Assembly: GCF_006715285.1 (NCBI RefSeq) | Contig: NZ_VFMX01000001.1 | Location: 4,092,001 to 4,156,000, forward strand | From: Arthrobacter sp. SLBN-83 | GTDB lineage: Bacteria > Actinomycetota > Actinomycetes > Actinomycetales > Micrococcaceae | Direction of reading: 5' to 3' | Length of the DNA stretch: 64,000 bases | Part shown: positions 9,262-16,345 of the stretch, one piece after another | Layout: each line of letters starts with the position of its first letter | How positions within the stretch are numbered: the stretch's first letter is position 1 | Translations under genes and position numbers: made by a program | Notes under the pieces: generated by a model | The model's database searches: none | Told to the model about the DNA's origin: nothing | Seen by the model: the letters and a program-made list of their open reading frames with translations, nothing else

Positions 9262-9382
9262 GGTCCATGTCTAGCCGACTTCCGGCGCGGCTGCAGAAGT
9301 TATCCACAGCCCTCGTGCCGCAGTCATAATGGGGACAACGGTGAGCTTGGACACTAAACCGGGTCCGGGCCGCTGCGGGGTC

Positions 9383-9388
9383 TAAGCT
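9383..9388 (+). promoter_or_regulatory. -10 box TAAGCT before lipB
   Basis: TAAGCT ends 7 nt before the lipB ATG, the same arrangement as at 1982. A leaderless or very short-leader transcript is likely, and no Shine-Dalgarno sequence is otherwise seen. Confidence 0.42.
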
Positions 9389-9395
9389 GGATGCC

Positions 9396-10064
9396 ATGAC
9401 TCTTGAGTTTTCACAGCTGGGTCTTGCCCCCGACTTCGTTGATTACATGGAAGGCTGGGATGCCCAGCGCGAACTCCATGACAAAGTTGTCGCCGGAGTT
9501 GCCCCCAGCACAGTCCTGCTTTTGGAGCACGCCGCCGTCTACACGGCCGGCAAGCTGACAGAGGACCATGAGCGCCCGTTTGACGGCACACCGGTGGTTC
9601 CGGTGGACCGCGGCGGCAAGCTCACCTGGCATGGCCCGGGACAGCTGGTCGCCTACCCCATCCTTAAGCTGAAAAACCGCTCCGGCATCCGCGATTACGT
9701 GGAACGCCTGGAAGAAATCATGATCACCGTCATGGCTGACTACGGCATCAAGGCCGAGCGCATCAAGGGGCGGGCCGGCGTGTGGATCAAGGCCGATGCC
9801 AAGGGCCCGGACCGCAAGATCGCGGCCATCGGCATCCGCGTGCTCAACGGAGTCACCATGCACGGAGTGGCGATCAACTGCAGCAATGACCTGGCGCCCT
9901 ACGGGCAGATCATCGCCTGCGGCATCACCGATGCAGGGGTGACCACCATGTCCCAGGAGACGGGCCGGGAAATCACGCCCACCGATATCGTGGACCGGTT
10001 CGTAGCCGAATTCCGCAAACATGAAGAAGCATTGGTTTCGAGCCCTGAAGGAGCTCTACTGTGA
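9396..10064 (+). CDS. lipB: Octanoyl-[ACP]:protein octanoyltransferase
   Basis: LipB moves octanoate from acyl carrier protein to the lipoyl lysine of E2 and H proteins, the first step of lipoate assembly. The 222-aa sequence has the family landmarks: GGKLTWHGPGQLVAYP, the catalytic Lys141 in RKIAAIG, HGVAIN, and the acyl-thioester Cys175 in ACGI. Length matches characterised LipB enzymes. It overlaps lipA by 4 bp (GTGA), so the two are translationally coupled. Likely clients in this window are the two lipoyl domains of SucB. Confidence 0.96.
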   Translation: MTLEFSQLGLAPDFVDYMEGWDAQRELHDKVVAGVAPSTVLLLEHAAVYTAGKLTEDHERPFDGTPVVPVDRGGKLTWHGPGQLVAYPILKLKNRSGIRDYVERLEEIMITVMADYGIKAERIKGRAGVWIKADAKGPDRKIAAIGIRVLNGVTMHGVAINCSNDLAPYGQIIACGITDAGVTTMSQETGREITPTDIVDRFVAEFRKHEEALVSSPEGALL

Positions 10065-11080
10065 CATTGGCACCTGAAGGCCGGAAGATGCTGCGGATCG
10101 AGCAGCGCAACGCTGCGGTCCCGGTGGAGCGCAAGCCGGAGTGGATCAAGGCCAAGGTCCAGATGGGCCCGGAATTCGTCGGCCTGAAGAACCTGGTCAA
10201 GAAAGAGGGCCTGCACACGGTCTGCGAGGAGGCCGGCTGCCCCAACATCTTCGAATGCTGGGAAGACAAGGAAGCCACCTTCCTGATCGGCGGCTCCGAA
10301 TGCACCCGCCGCTGCGACTTCTGCCAGATCGACACCGGCAAACCCTCGCCCCTGGACCGGTTCGAACCCACCAAGGTGGCCCGCTCCGTCCAATCCATGC
10401 AGCTGCGCTACGCCACCGTCACCGGTGTGGCCCGCGACGACCTTGAGGACGAAGGCGTCTGGCTCTATGCCGAAACCGTCCGCAAGATCCACGAACTGAA
10501 CCCCGGCACCGGCGTCGAACTGCTCATCCCGGACTTCTCCGGCAACCCCGGGCACATCAAGGCGATCTGCGACTCCAAGCCCGAAGTCTTCGCGCACAAC
10601 GTTGAAACCGTCCCCAGGATCTTCAAGCGCATCCGCCCCGCGTTCCGCTACGACCGCTCCCTGGACGTCATCACCCAGGGCCGCAACCACGGGATGGTCA
10701 CCAAATCCAACCTCATCCTGGGCATGGGCGAAACCCGTCAGGAAATCTCCGAAGCCCTCCGCGACCTCCACCAGGCAGGCTGCGACCTGATCACCATCAC
10801 CCAGTACCTCCGCCCCAGTGAACGGCACCTGCCCGTGGACCGCTGGGTCAAACCCCAGGAATTCGTCGACCTCCAGCACGAAGCCGAAGAAATCGGATTC
10901 CTCGGCGTCATGTCCGGCCCCCTGGTCCGCTCCTCCTACCGCGCGGGCCGGCTCTGGGCCACCGCCATGCGCAAAAAAGGCCGTGACATCCCCGCCGAAC
11001 TGGCCCACATCGCCGAAGGCATCCAGGACTCCGGCACCACCCGCCAGGAAGCCGCCACCCTCCTGGCAGCCCACTCCTGA
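10061..11080 (+). CDS. lipA: Lipoyl synthase (radical SAM)
   Basis: LipA inserts two sulfurs into protein-bound octanoate. This 339-aa protein has both iron-sulfur cluster sites: the auxiliary cluster at Cys55, Cys60 and Cys66 (CEEAGCPNIFEC) and the radical-SAM CxxxCxxC at Cys81, Cys85 and Cys88 (CTRRCDFC). The C-terminal VRSSYRAG supplies the serine ligand of the auxiliary cluster. The start is GTG, overlapping the lipB stop by 4 bp. A strong hairpin follows, so lipB-lipA is a two-gene operon. Confidence 0.97.
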   Translation: MTLAPEGRKMLRIEQRNAAVPVERKPEWIKAKVQMGPEFVGLKNLVKKEGLHTVCEEAGCPNIFECWEDKEATFLIGGSECTRRCDFCQIDTGKPSPLDRFEPTKVARSVQSMQLRYATVTGVARDDLEDEGVWLYAETVRKIHELNPGTGVELLIPDFSGNPGHIKAICDSKPEVFAHNVETVPRIFKRIRPAFRYDRSLDVITQGRNHGMVTKSNLILGMGETRQEISEALRDLHQAGCDLITITQYLRPSERHLPVDRWVKPQEFVDLQHEAEEIGFLGVMSGPLVRSSYRAGRLWATAMRKKGRDIPAELAHIAEGIQDSGTTRQEAATLLAAHS

Positions 11081-11100
11081 CCTCGGATTCGTGAAGCGGC

Positions 11101-11143
11101 CAAGGGCCGGACGCTGGAAGTTTCCAGCGTCCGGCCCTTGCGT
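11101..11143 (+). terminator. Terminator after lipA
   Basis: Perfect 18-bp stem (CAAGGGCCGGACGCTGGA and its complement) with a 4-nt loop, 20 bp past the lipA stop, followed by CGTTTAA. Confidence 0.85.
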
Positions 11144-11153
11144 TTAAGTCACG

Positions 11154-11159
11154 TAGAAT
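11154..11159 (+). promoter_or_regulatory. Putative -10 box TAGAAT before the DUF4191 gene
   Basis: TAGAAT ends 9 nt before the ATG at 11169, just after the lipA terminator. The mRNA leader would be only a few bases. Confidence 0.42.
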
Positions 11160-11168
11160 TGAGGCACT

Positions 11169-11921
11169 ATGGCGAAATCCCCTGACTCCAGCAACTCCAC
11201 CTCCGCGGGCTCAAGCGCGGTGAAGCGCAGCATGTTCTCGCGCAAGCCGAAGGAAGCAAAGGCCAAGAAGCCCAGCAGGCTCAAGCAGATTGGCGAGGTC
11301 TTCACCATGACCCGCCGCCACGACCCCATGGTTCCGTGGCTGATGCTCGCAGTCTTCCTGGGTGTTGTGGCCGTGAGCTTCCTGGTGGGCTTCTGGCTGG
11401 ATAACTGGATCACCGGCCTGATCATCGGCATTCCGCTCGGCCTCCTGGCCGCCACTTTCATCCTGTCCCGCCGCGCCGAACGTGCCGCGTTCGCGCAGAT
11501 CGAAAACCAGCCGGGTGCCTCCGGCGCAGCCCTGGGGACGCTCCGAAGGGGCTGGATTACCGAGGAACAGCCGGTGGCTGTCAACCCGCGCACGCAGGAT
11601 GCCGTATTCCGCGCCGTAGGTCGTCCCGGCGTCGTCCTTGTCAGCGAAGGCCCCACCCACCGGGTGAAGCCGCTGCTCGATGCCGAGCGCAAGCGCCTGG
11701 CGCGCATCCTGCCCAACGTCCCCGTGCACACCATCCAGACGGGGCGCGGGGAGGGCCAGGTGCCGCTGAGCCAGGTGGCCAAGCAGATGGGCAAGATGAA
11801 GAAAGAACTGACCAAACTGGAAGTCAGCACCGTCTCCAAGCGCATCGCGTCCATGGGCAACAGGCTTCCCATTCCCAAGGGCATCGATCCCTACAAGGCC
11901 CGTCCCAACCGGGGGCGCTAG
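11169..11921 (+). CDS. DUF4191 membrane protein
   Basis: A 250-aa protein that matches the actinobacterial DUF4191 family by layout and by sequence such as RRHDPMVPWLM and FILSRRAERAAF. A Ser/Lys-rich N-terminal tail of about 50 residues precedes two membrane helices (about 57-75 and 79-98). A soluble domain follows with RGWITEEQPVAVNPRTQD, and the tail is basic (PYKARPNRGR). The function is not known. Being next to lipA is common in related actinobacteria, but nothing in the sequence ties it to lipoate. GAGG lies 4-7 nt before the ATG. Confidence 0.87.
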   Translation: MAKSPDSSNSTSAGSSAVKRSMFSRKPKEAKAKKPSRLKQIGEVFTMTRRHDPMVPWLMLAVFLGVVAVSFLVGFWLDNWITGLIIGIPLGLLAATFILSRRAERAAFAQIENQPGASGAALGTLRRGWITEEQPVAVNPRTQDAVFRAVGRPGVVLVSEGPTHRVKPLLDAERKRLARILPNVPVHTIQTGRGEGQVPLSQVAKQMGKMKKELTKLEVSTVSKRIASMGNRLPIPKGIDPYKARPNRGR

Positions 11922-11931
11922 CCAACAGGAC

Positions 11932-11972
11932 GCTCCGGTACCGGCAGAGCCGGCCGCCGGGGCGTTTTTCTT
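11932..11972 (+). terminator. Terminator after the DUF4191 gene
   Basis: Imperfect GC-rich stem (CGCTCCGGTACCGGC against GCCGGCCGCCGGGGCG) followed by TTTTTCTT, 10 bp past the stop. Confidence 0.7.
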
Positions 11973-12018
11973 GTGCCCTGACCGGCCCGCGCATCCAGCT
12001 ACGACAAAGGACTTGACC

Positions 12019-12372
12019 ATGCCCCTCAGGACAACCGTGATCCGCGCCTTCCGCATTCTCGCAGTCGCCGAAGCCTGCAGCTGGGCTGCACTCCTGACTG
12101 GAATGTACTTCAAGTGGATTGCCGGCACCACGGAGCTTGGCGTGCAGATTGCCGGGCCTGTGCACGGTGCACTGTTCATTGGTTACGGGGTTGCTGCGCT
12201 CACGCTGTGGCGCGTGCAGCGCTGGCCGTTCCTGGCGGCTGTACTTGCCGGTGCCTCCGCCGTCTTCCCGTTCGCCACCATCCTCTTCGAGCGCTGGGCC
12301 GGGCGGCGCGGCTACCTCGCTGATTCCCGGGCAGATCAGGCCGGCGCCGGCCTCGAACCCAGCCGGGCCTAG
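12019..12372 (+). CDS. DUF3817 membrane protein
   Basis: A 117-aa protein with three membrane helices and the DUF3817 pattern: FRILAVAEACSWAALL, GMYFKWI, VHGALFIGYG, and FATILFERWA near the end. The function is unknown. The ATG at 12019 follows AAAGGA at good spacing; an in-frame ATG 48 bp upstream lies within the preceding terminator region and is less likely. It is followed after 19 bp by an EamA transporter gene and may share its mRNA. Confidence 0.85.
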   Translation: MPLRTTVIRAFRILAVAEACSWAALLTGMYFKWIAGTTELGVQIAGPVHGALFIGYGVAALTLWRVQRWPFLAAVLAGASAVFPFATILFERWAGRRGYLADSRADQAGAGLEPSRA

Positions 12373-12391
12373 CTGGGCAGGACCCCCAGAT

Positions 12392-13348
12392 TTGAAGTCA
12401 ATTGAGGCCGGGGCCGCGCCGGTGAAGGGCACCCAGGGCCGGCGGCGGGTGGTGGCAGTCCTCTCCCTGCTCGGGGCAACGCTCTTCTGGGCCGGCAACT
12501 ACGTGGTGGGCGCCGGCGCGGTCCAAAGCATCGACCCCCTGAGCCTGGTGTTCCTGCGGTGGACCATTGCGTTGGTGCCGCTGCTGGTGATCGCCCAACT
12601 GGTGGAGCGGCCATCGTGGCGGTCCGTCCTGGCCGCGTGGCCCTGGCTGCTCGCGCTAAGCGTATGCGGCCTGCTCGGCTACAACCTCCTCCTGTACTTC
12701 GCCCTGGAGCACACGGACGCGTTCAACGCATCGCTGATCAACGCGTTCAATCCAGCGCTGATCACGCTGGCCGCCGCGGTCTTCCTGCGCGAACGGCTCA
12801 CGCCGCTTGCCGTGGCAGGGGTCCTGATGGCCCTGGCCGGCGTCCTGATCGTCATCAGCGGAGGAAACATGGCCCGGCTGATCAGCACTGGTTTCGGTAC
12901 CGGTGAGGTTCTTATGGTGGGTGCCATCGTTGTCTGGACGGCGTACACCATTACGGGGCGCTTGGCGCCGAAGATCCCGCCCATCACCGCAACAGCGGTC
13001 CAGGCAGCGGTGGTGGTGGCCATTCTGGGCCCGGTCCGCTTCGCCACGGGCGGCGTGGCGCTTCCCTCAACGGGCACCGTGCTGGCATCACTGCTGTTTA
13101 TCGCCATCTTCCCGTCAGTGCTGTCCTACCTGCTGTGGAACCGCGCCCTGACGGTCCTGCCGGCGGCCGGCGCGGGAGTGTTCCTCAACCTCATCACCCT
13201 CTTCACCGCCATCCTGACCGTCCTTGCCGGACAAGTCCACACAGCCGCCCAACTTGTGGGCGGCGCGGTGGTCATTGCGGGGGTGGTGGTGACCAACGCT
13301 CCGGCCTTCCGGCAGCAGAAACGGACCAGGGAACTGCCGGAGGCCTAA
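12392..13348 (+). CDS. EamA/DMT-family transporter
   Basis: A protein of about 318 aa with ten predicted membrane helices in two EamA repeats (LLGATLFWAGNYVVG, then GEVLMVGAIVVWTAYTITG). This is the RhaT/YdcZ-like drug/metabolite transporter fold. The substrate cannot be told. The frame is open far upstream, but that part overlaps the DUF3817 gene in another frame and is not membrane-like. A TTG at 12392, with AGGA about 9 nt before it, or a GTG at 12422, are the realistic starts. It ends 10 bp from the convergent RDD gene with no clear hairpin between. Confidence 0.85.
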   Translation: MKSIEAGAAPVKGTQGRRRVVAVLSLLGATLFWAGNYVVGAGAVQSIDPLSLVFLRWTIALVPLLVIAQLVERPSWRSVLAAWPWLLALSVCGLLGYNLLLYFALEHTDAFNASLINAFNPALITLAAAVFLRERLTPLAVAGVLMALAGVLIVISGGNMARLISTGFGTGEVLMVGAIVVWTAYTITGRLAPKIPPITATAVQAAVVVAILGPVRFATGGVALPSTGTVLASLLFIAIFPSVLSYLLWNRALTVLPAAGAGVFLNLITLFTAILTVLAGQVHTAAQLVGGAVVIAGVVVTNAPAFRQQKRTRELPEA

Positions 13349-13358
13349 GCGGGACCGG

Positions 13359-13796
13359 CTAGCGCCGGATCAGGAGCGTGTTCATGGCTTTGTCGTGCAG
13401 GCCGCGCTGGTCCGGGTCGAAGATCACGGCAGGGATCACCAGGCACAGCAGCACCGACCTGACCAGGGCCGCGAGCGGGCCGGGGGTACCGCCGCCCGGT
13501 TTGATCACGGCAATGCCCATCACGCGATGGCCGATGCTGTAACCGAGGGTTCCCACCAGCAGGATCTGTTCGATGGCGAAGACCGCCAGGGTGGCCCAGG
13601 AATCGCCGCCAAAGGCGAAGTTGCTGATCAGTAGAGCAATGCCCCAGTCGATGCAGAGGGCCGCAATGCGCCGCCCCGCCCGGGCAATGGACCCGGGACC
13701 GGACTCCGGCAGTCCCAGGCGCTCCCCCGGATACTTCGAGATGCCGGAGGTGTCCGGTCCGCTGAGCCAGGAGCCAATGTCTTTGCGATCTACCAC
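13359..13796 (-). CDS. RDD-family membrane protein
   Basis: A 145-aa protein with the RDD signature: GRRIAALCIDW at helix 1 and DPDQRGLHDKAMNTLLIRR at the end. Three hydrophobic helices lie at about 44-62, 67-85 and 107-121. RDD proteins are of uncertain role; some are linked to cation transport. The start is GTG at 13796. It is divergent from glnA across a 285-bp region that holds a GlnR-type site, so a link to nitrogen control is possible but unproven. Confidence 0.85.
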   Translation of the reverse strand: MVDRKDIGSWLSGPDTSGISKYPGERLGLPESGPGSIARAGRRIAALCIDWGIALLISNFAFGGDSWATLAVFAIEQILLVGTLGYSIGHRVMGIAVIKPGGGTPGPLAALVRSVLLCLVIPAVIFDPDQRGLHDKAMNTLLIRR

Positions 13797-13802
13797 CGTC
13801 CA

Positions 13803-13808
13803 AGTTTA
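13803..13808 (-). promoter_or_regulatory. -10 box TAAACT, likely leaderless start of the RDD gene
   Basis: On the minus strand TAAACT ends 6 nt before the GTG start at 13796. No Shine-Dalgarno sequence is needed or seen. Confidence 0.42.
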
Positions 13809-13898
13809 CCGACCCAGGCACGGTGGACGCGCCCACAGTGTGGATGGGAGTCGACCACAGTGTGGACTGACGATACCGTTGCCATAGCAGGGCATTCT

Positions 13899-13936
13899 GT
13901 AACCTGCCCGAAACAATGCGGACACGGACGGGAAAT
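13899..13936 (+). promoter_or_regulatory. Tandem GlnR-type operator upstream of glnA
   Basis: GTAAC-n6-GAAAC (13899-13914) is a perfect match to the GlnR consensus GTnAC-n6-GnAAC known from Streptomyces and mycobacteria. Six bases later comes GACAC-n6-GAAAT (13921-13936), a weaker copy exactly 22 bp down, the spacing of known double GlnR sites. It lies 146-183 bp before the glnA ATG. GlnR itself is not in this window. Confidence 0.7.
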
Positions 13937-14081
13937 GCCGTATCCATAGGCTGTTACCAGTTTCAAGCAATCCCCCGGCAGGTACGCGCAGCAGGGAAAA
14001 CCCCGCGTTCTCCCTGCTTTTGGATTGCGCTGGATCATATGGCTTGCATGCCAGATATTTACATATGCGTTAGGAGCATAG

Positions 14082-15506
14082 ATGTTCAAGACTGCGGACG
14101 AAGTCCTCAAGTTCATCAAGGACGAAGATGTAAAGTTCGTCGATATCCGCTTCACCGACCTTCCGGGCGTCCAGCAGCACTTCAACGTCCCCGCCAAGAG
14201 CGTCGACGCGGACTTCTTCGTCAACGGCCAGCTCTTCGACGGTTCCTCCATCCGCGGCTTCCAGGGCATTGCCGAGTCTGACATGCAGCTGATCCCGGAC
14301 GTCACCACCGCGTTCCTGGACACCTTCCGCATGGAGAAGACCCTCGCGCTGAACTTCTCCATCGTCAACCCCCGCACCGGCGACCCCTACCACCGCGACC
14401 CCCGCGGTGTGGCCGAGAAGGCTGAAGCCTACCTGGCCTCCACCGGCATCGCCGACACCGCGTTCTTCGCCCCCGAAGCCGAGTTCTTCGTGTTCGACAA
14501 CGTCCAGTACCAGTCCTCCCCGCAGGGAAGCTTCTACAAGATCGACTCCGAGGAAGCCCACTGGAACACCGGCCGCGAAGAAGAGGGCGGCAACTTGGGC
14601 TACAAGACCCCCGTCAAGGGCGGTTACTTCCCGGTCTCCCCCACCGACAAGCAGGCCGACCTGCGCGATGCCATGTGTGTCGCCCTGGACGAAGCCGGCC
14701 TTGAGGTGGAGCGCAGCCACCACGAAGTTGGCTCCGCCGGCCAGGCTGAGATCAACTATAAGTTCACCACCCTGACCCACGCCGCCGATGACCTGCAGAA
14801 GTTCAAGTACGTCATCAAGAACACGGCTGACGCCTGGGGCAAGTCCGTCACCTTCATGCCCAAGCCGGTCTTCGGCGACAACGGCTCCGGCATGCACTGC
14901 CACCAGTCGCTGTGGAACGGTGGCGAGCCGCTGTTCTACGACGAGAAGGGCTACGCCGGCCTGTCCGACACCGCACGCTGGTACATCGGCGGCCTGCTGA
15001 AGCACGCTTCCGCTGTCCTGGCCTTCACCAACCCCACCGTGAACTCCTACCGCCGCCTGGTCAAGGGCTTCGAGGCTCCGGTCAACATGGTCTACTCGCA
15101 GGGCAACCGCTCCGCCGGTATCCGTATCCCCATTACGGGTTCCAACCCCAAGGCCAAGCGCATCGAATTCCGCGCACCGGACCCCTCCTCCAACCCGTAC
15201 CTGGCGTTCGCTGCCCAGCTGATGGCGGGCATCGACGGCATCCGCAACCGCATCGAGCCCCCGGCTCCGATCGACAAGGACCTCTACGAGCTGCCCGCCG
15301 AGGAAGCCAAGGACATCCCCAAGGCTCCGGGCTCCCTTGAGGAAGCCCTTGAGGCACTGCGCGAGGACAACGAGTTCCTGCAGGCCGGCGGCGTCTTCAC
15401 CCAGGACCTGATCGACACCTGGATCGAGTACAAGTACGAGAACGAGATCCGCCCGCTGTCGCTGCGCCCGAACCCCTACGAGTTCGAGCTCTATTACGGC
15501 GTCTAG
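14082..15506 (+). CDS. glnA: Glutamine synthetase type I (adenylylatable)
   Basis: The main ammonia-assimilating enzyme, making glutamine from glutamate, ammonia and ATP; GSI forms dodecamers. The 474-aa sequence has the beta-grasp start with NGQLFDGSSIRGF, the ATP/metal motif KPVFGDNGSGMHCHQS, and the adenylylation loop DKDLYELP with Tyr402. This is GSI-beta, the form switched off by AMP addition. The adenylyltransferase gene glnE and a second synthetase follow on the opposite strand. TTAGGAG is the ribosome binding site. A tandem GlnR-like site upstream suggests induction under nitrogen limitation. Confidence 0.97.
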   Translation: MFKTADEVLKFIKDEDVKFVDIRFTDLPGVQQHFNVPAKSVDADFFVNGQLFDGSSIRGFQGIAESDMQLIPDVTTAFLDTFRMEKTLALNFSIVNPRTGDPYHRDPRGVAEKAEAYLASTGIADTAFFAPEAEFFVFDNVQYQSSPQGSFYKIDSEEAHWNTGREEEGGNLGYKTPVKGGYFPVSPTDKQADLRDAMCVALDEAGLEVERSHHEVGSAGQAEINYKFTTLTHAADDLQKFKYVIKNTADAWGKSVTFMPKPVFGDNGSGMHCHQSLWNGGEPLFYDEKGYAGLSDTARWYIGGLLKHASAVLAFTNPTVNSYRRLVKGFEAPVNMVYSQGNRSAGIRIPITGSNPKAKRIEFRAPDPSSNPYLAFAAQLMAGIDGIRNRIEPPAPIDKDLYELPAEEAKDIPKAPGSLEEALEALREDNEFLQAGGVFTQDLIDTWIEYKYENEIRPLSLRPNPYEFELYYGV

Positions 15507-15540
15507 TCAGCAGCCTGCACTGCAGGACAGCTGAACCAGC

Positions 15541-15574
15541 AAAGGCGGCCACCGGTAACCGGTGGCCGCCTTTT
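15541..15574 (+). terminator. Terminator after glnA
   Basis: Near-perfect 16-bp inverted repeat (AAAGGCGGCCACCGGT and its complement) with TTTT at the end, 35 bp past the stop. Confidence 0.88.
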
Positions 15575-15796
15575 GCGTTGTCCGGGGGCCGTCGTCAGGC
15601 CGATCGAGACCGAAAAGGTGGGGGCCCGCCTCCAGACGTGCTGAGACCGGGAGCCGGACCCCCTGACGAATGCCCCCCGAGACGAAGACTGTCCAGCCTT
15701 CCCCCCAACAAGGTTGGAGAACACCGCCAATCCACATAATCGGGCAAACGCTTGCTAAGCGCAATGCCGGCGCGGTGGGTTACGTCGAGAAGCGCG

Positions 15797-16345
15797 TTAC
15801 GGGAGTGGGGTTCCGGCGAAGCTGTGGAACATGGTCCGCTGCGGCCCCGCCGGGCCGCCCAGATAGGGCCCCGCATCGACAAACCCGGCCCGGCGGTAAG
15901 CGGAGAGTCCCGCAGGGTTTTCGTCGTTGACGGAGAGTACGACGCCGGTCTCGCGGCTTTGGTGCCGAACCGTGAGTCTGCGGGCCGCCTCCACGGCCGC
16001 GGCCGCTGCCAGGGTCCCCAAGCCTTTCCCTTGGTGCCGCCGGTCGATGAGGAACCCGCGCAGTAACCAGGCCGACTCGTCGTCCGGCCAGCCGGCAAGA
16101 CCCGCTGCGCCTGCCTGCAGGGTCAACAGGCCGACGGCGGCACCCCCGGCCTCCACGACGTACGGCCTGCGCGATTCTTCGGCCAGTCCTGCCAAGGCCA
16201 TCCGCAGCGGGTCGCCCACGAAGCGGTCCTGGCCCGGGAGCAGCGACATGCCCGCGATGGCCCCGAACTGGATGGCGCGGGCATCGTCGTCCAGGTCCCG
16301 GAGGGCAATGAGCCAGACCCAGTCAGTGCCCAAGTCAGTGCCCAT
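15797..16345 (-). CDS. GNAT-family N-acetyltransferase
   Basis: A 182-aa acetyltransferase with the acetyl-CoA loop RRHQGKGLG (motif A, Q/RxxGxG/A) and a motif B region NDENPAGLSAYRRAGF. The acceptor substrate is unknown. The ATG at 16345 overlaps the end of glnE by 11 bp, so it is probably cotranscribed with glnE and glnA2. The N-terminal GTDLGTDW is short and atypical. The 220 bp between its stop and the glnA terminator hold nothing I recognise. Confidence 0.85.
   Translation of the reverse strand: MGTDLGTDWVWLIALRDLDDDARAIQFGAIAGMSLLPGQDRFVGDPLRMALAGLAEESRRPYVVEAGGAAVGLLTLQAGAAGLAGWPDDESAWLLRGFLIDRRHQGKGLGTLAAAAAVEAARRLTVRHQSRETGVVLSVNDENPAGLSAYRRAGFVDAGPYLGGPAGPQRTMFHSFAGTPLP

Noticed and set aside
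12119..12391. Upstream extension of the EamA transporter
   Set aside because: It overlaps the DUF3817 gene in another frame and is Pro/Ser/Arg-rich rather than membrane-like.
15575..15796. Gap after glnA as a possible tRNA or small RNA gene
   Set aside because: No cloverleaf, T-loop consensus or terminator after it was found.
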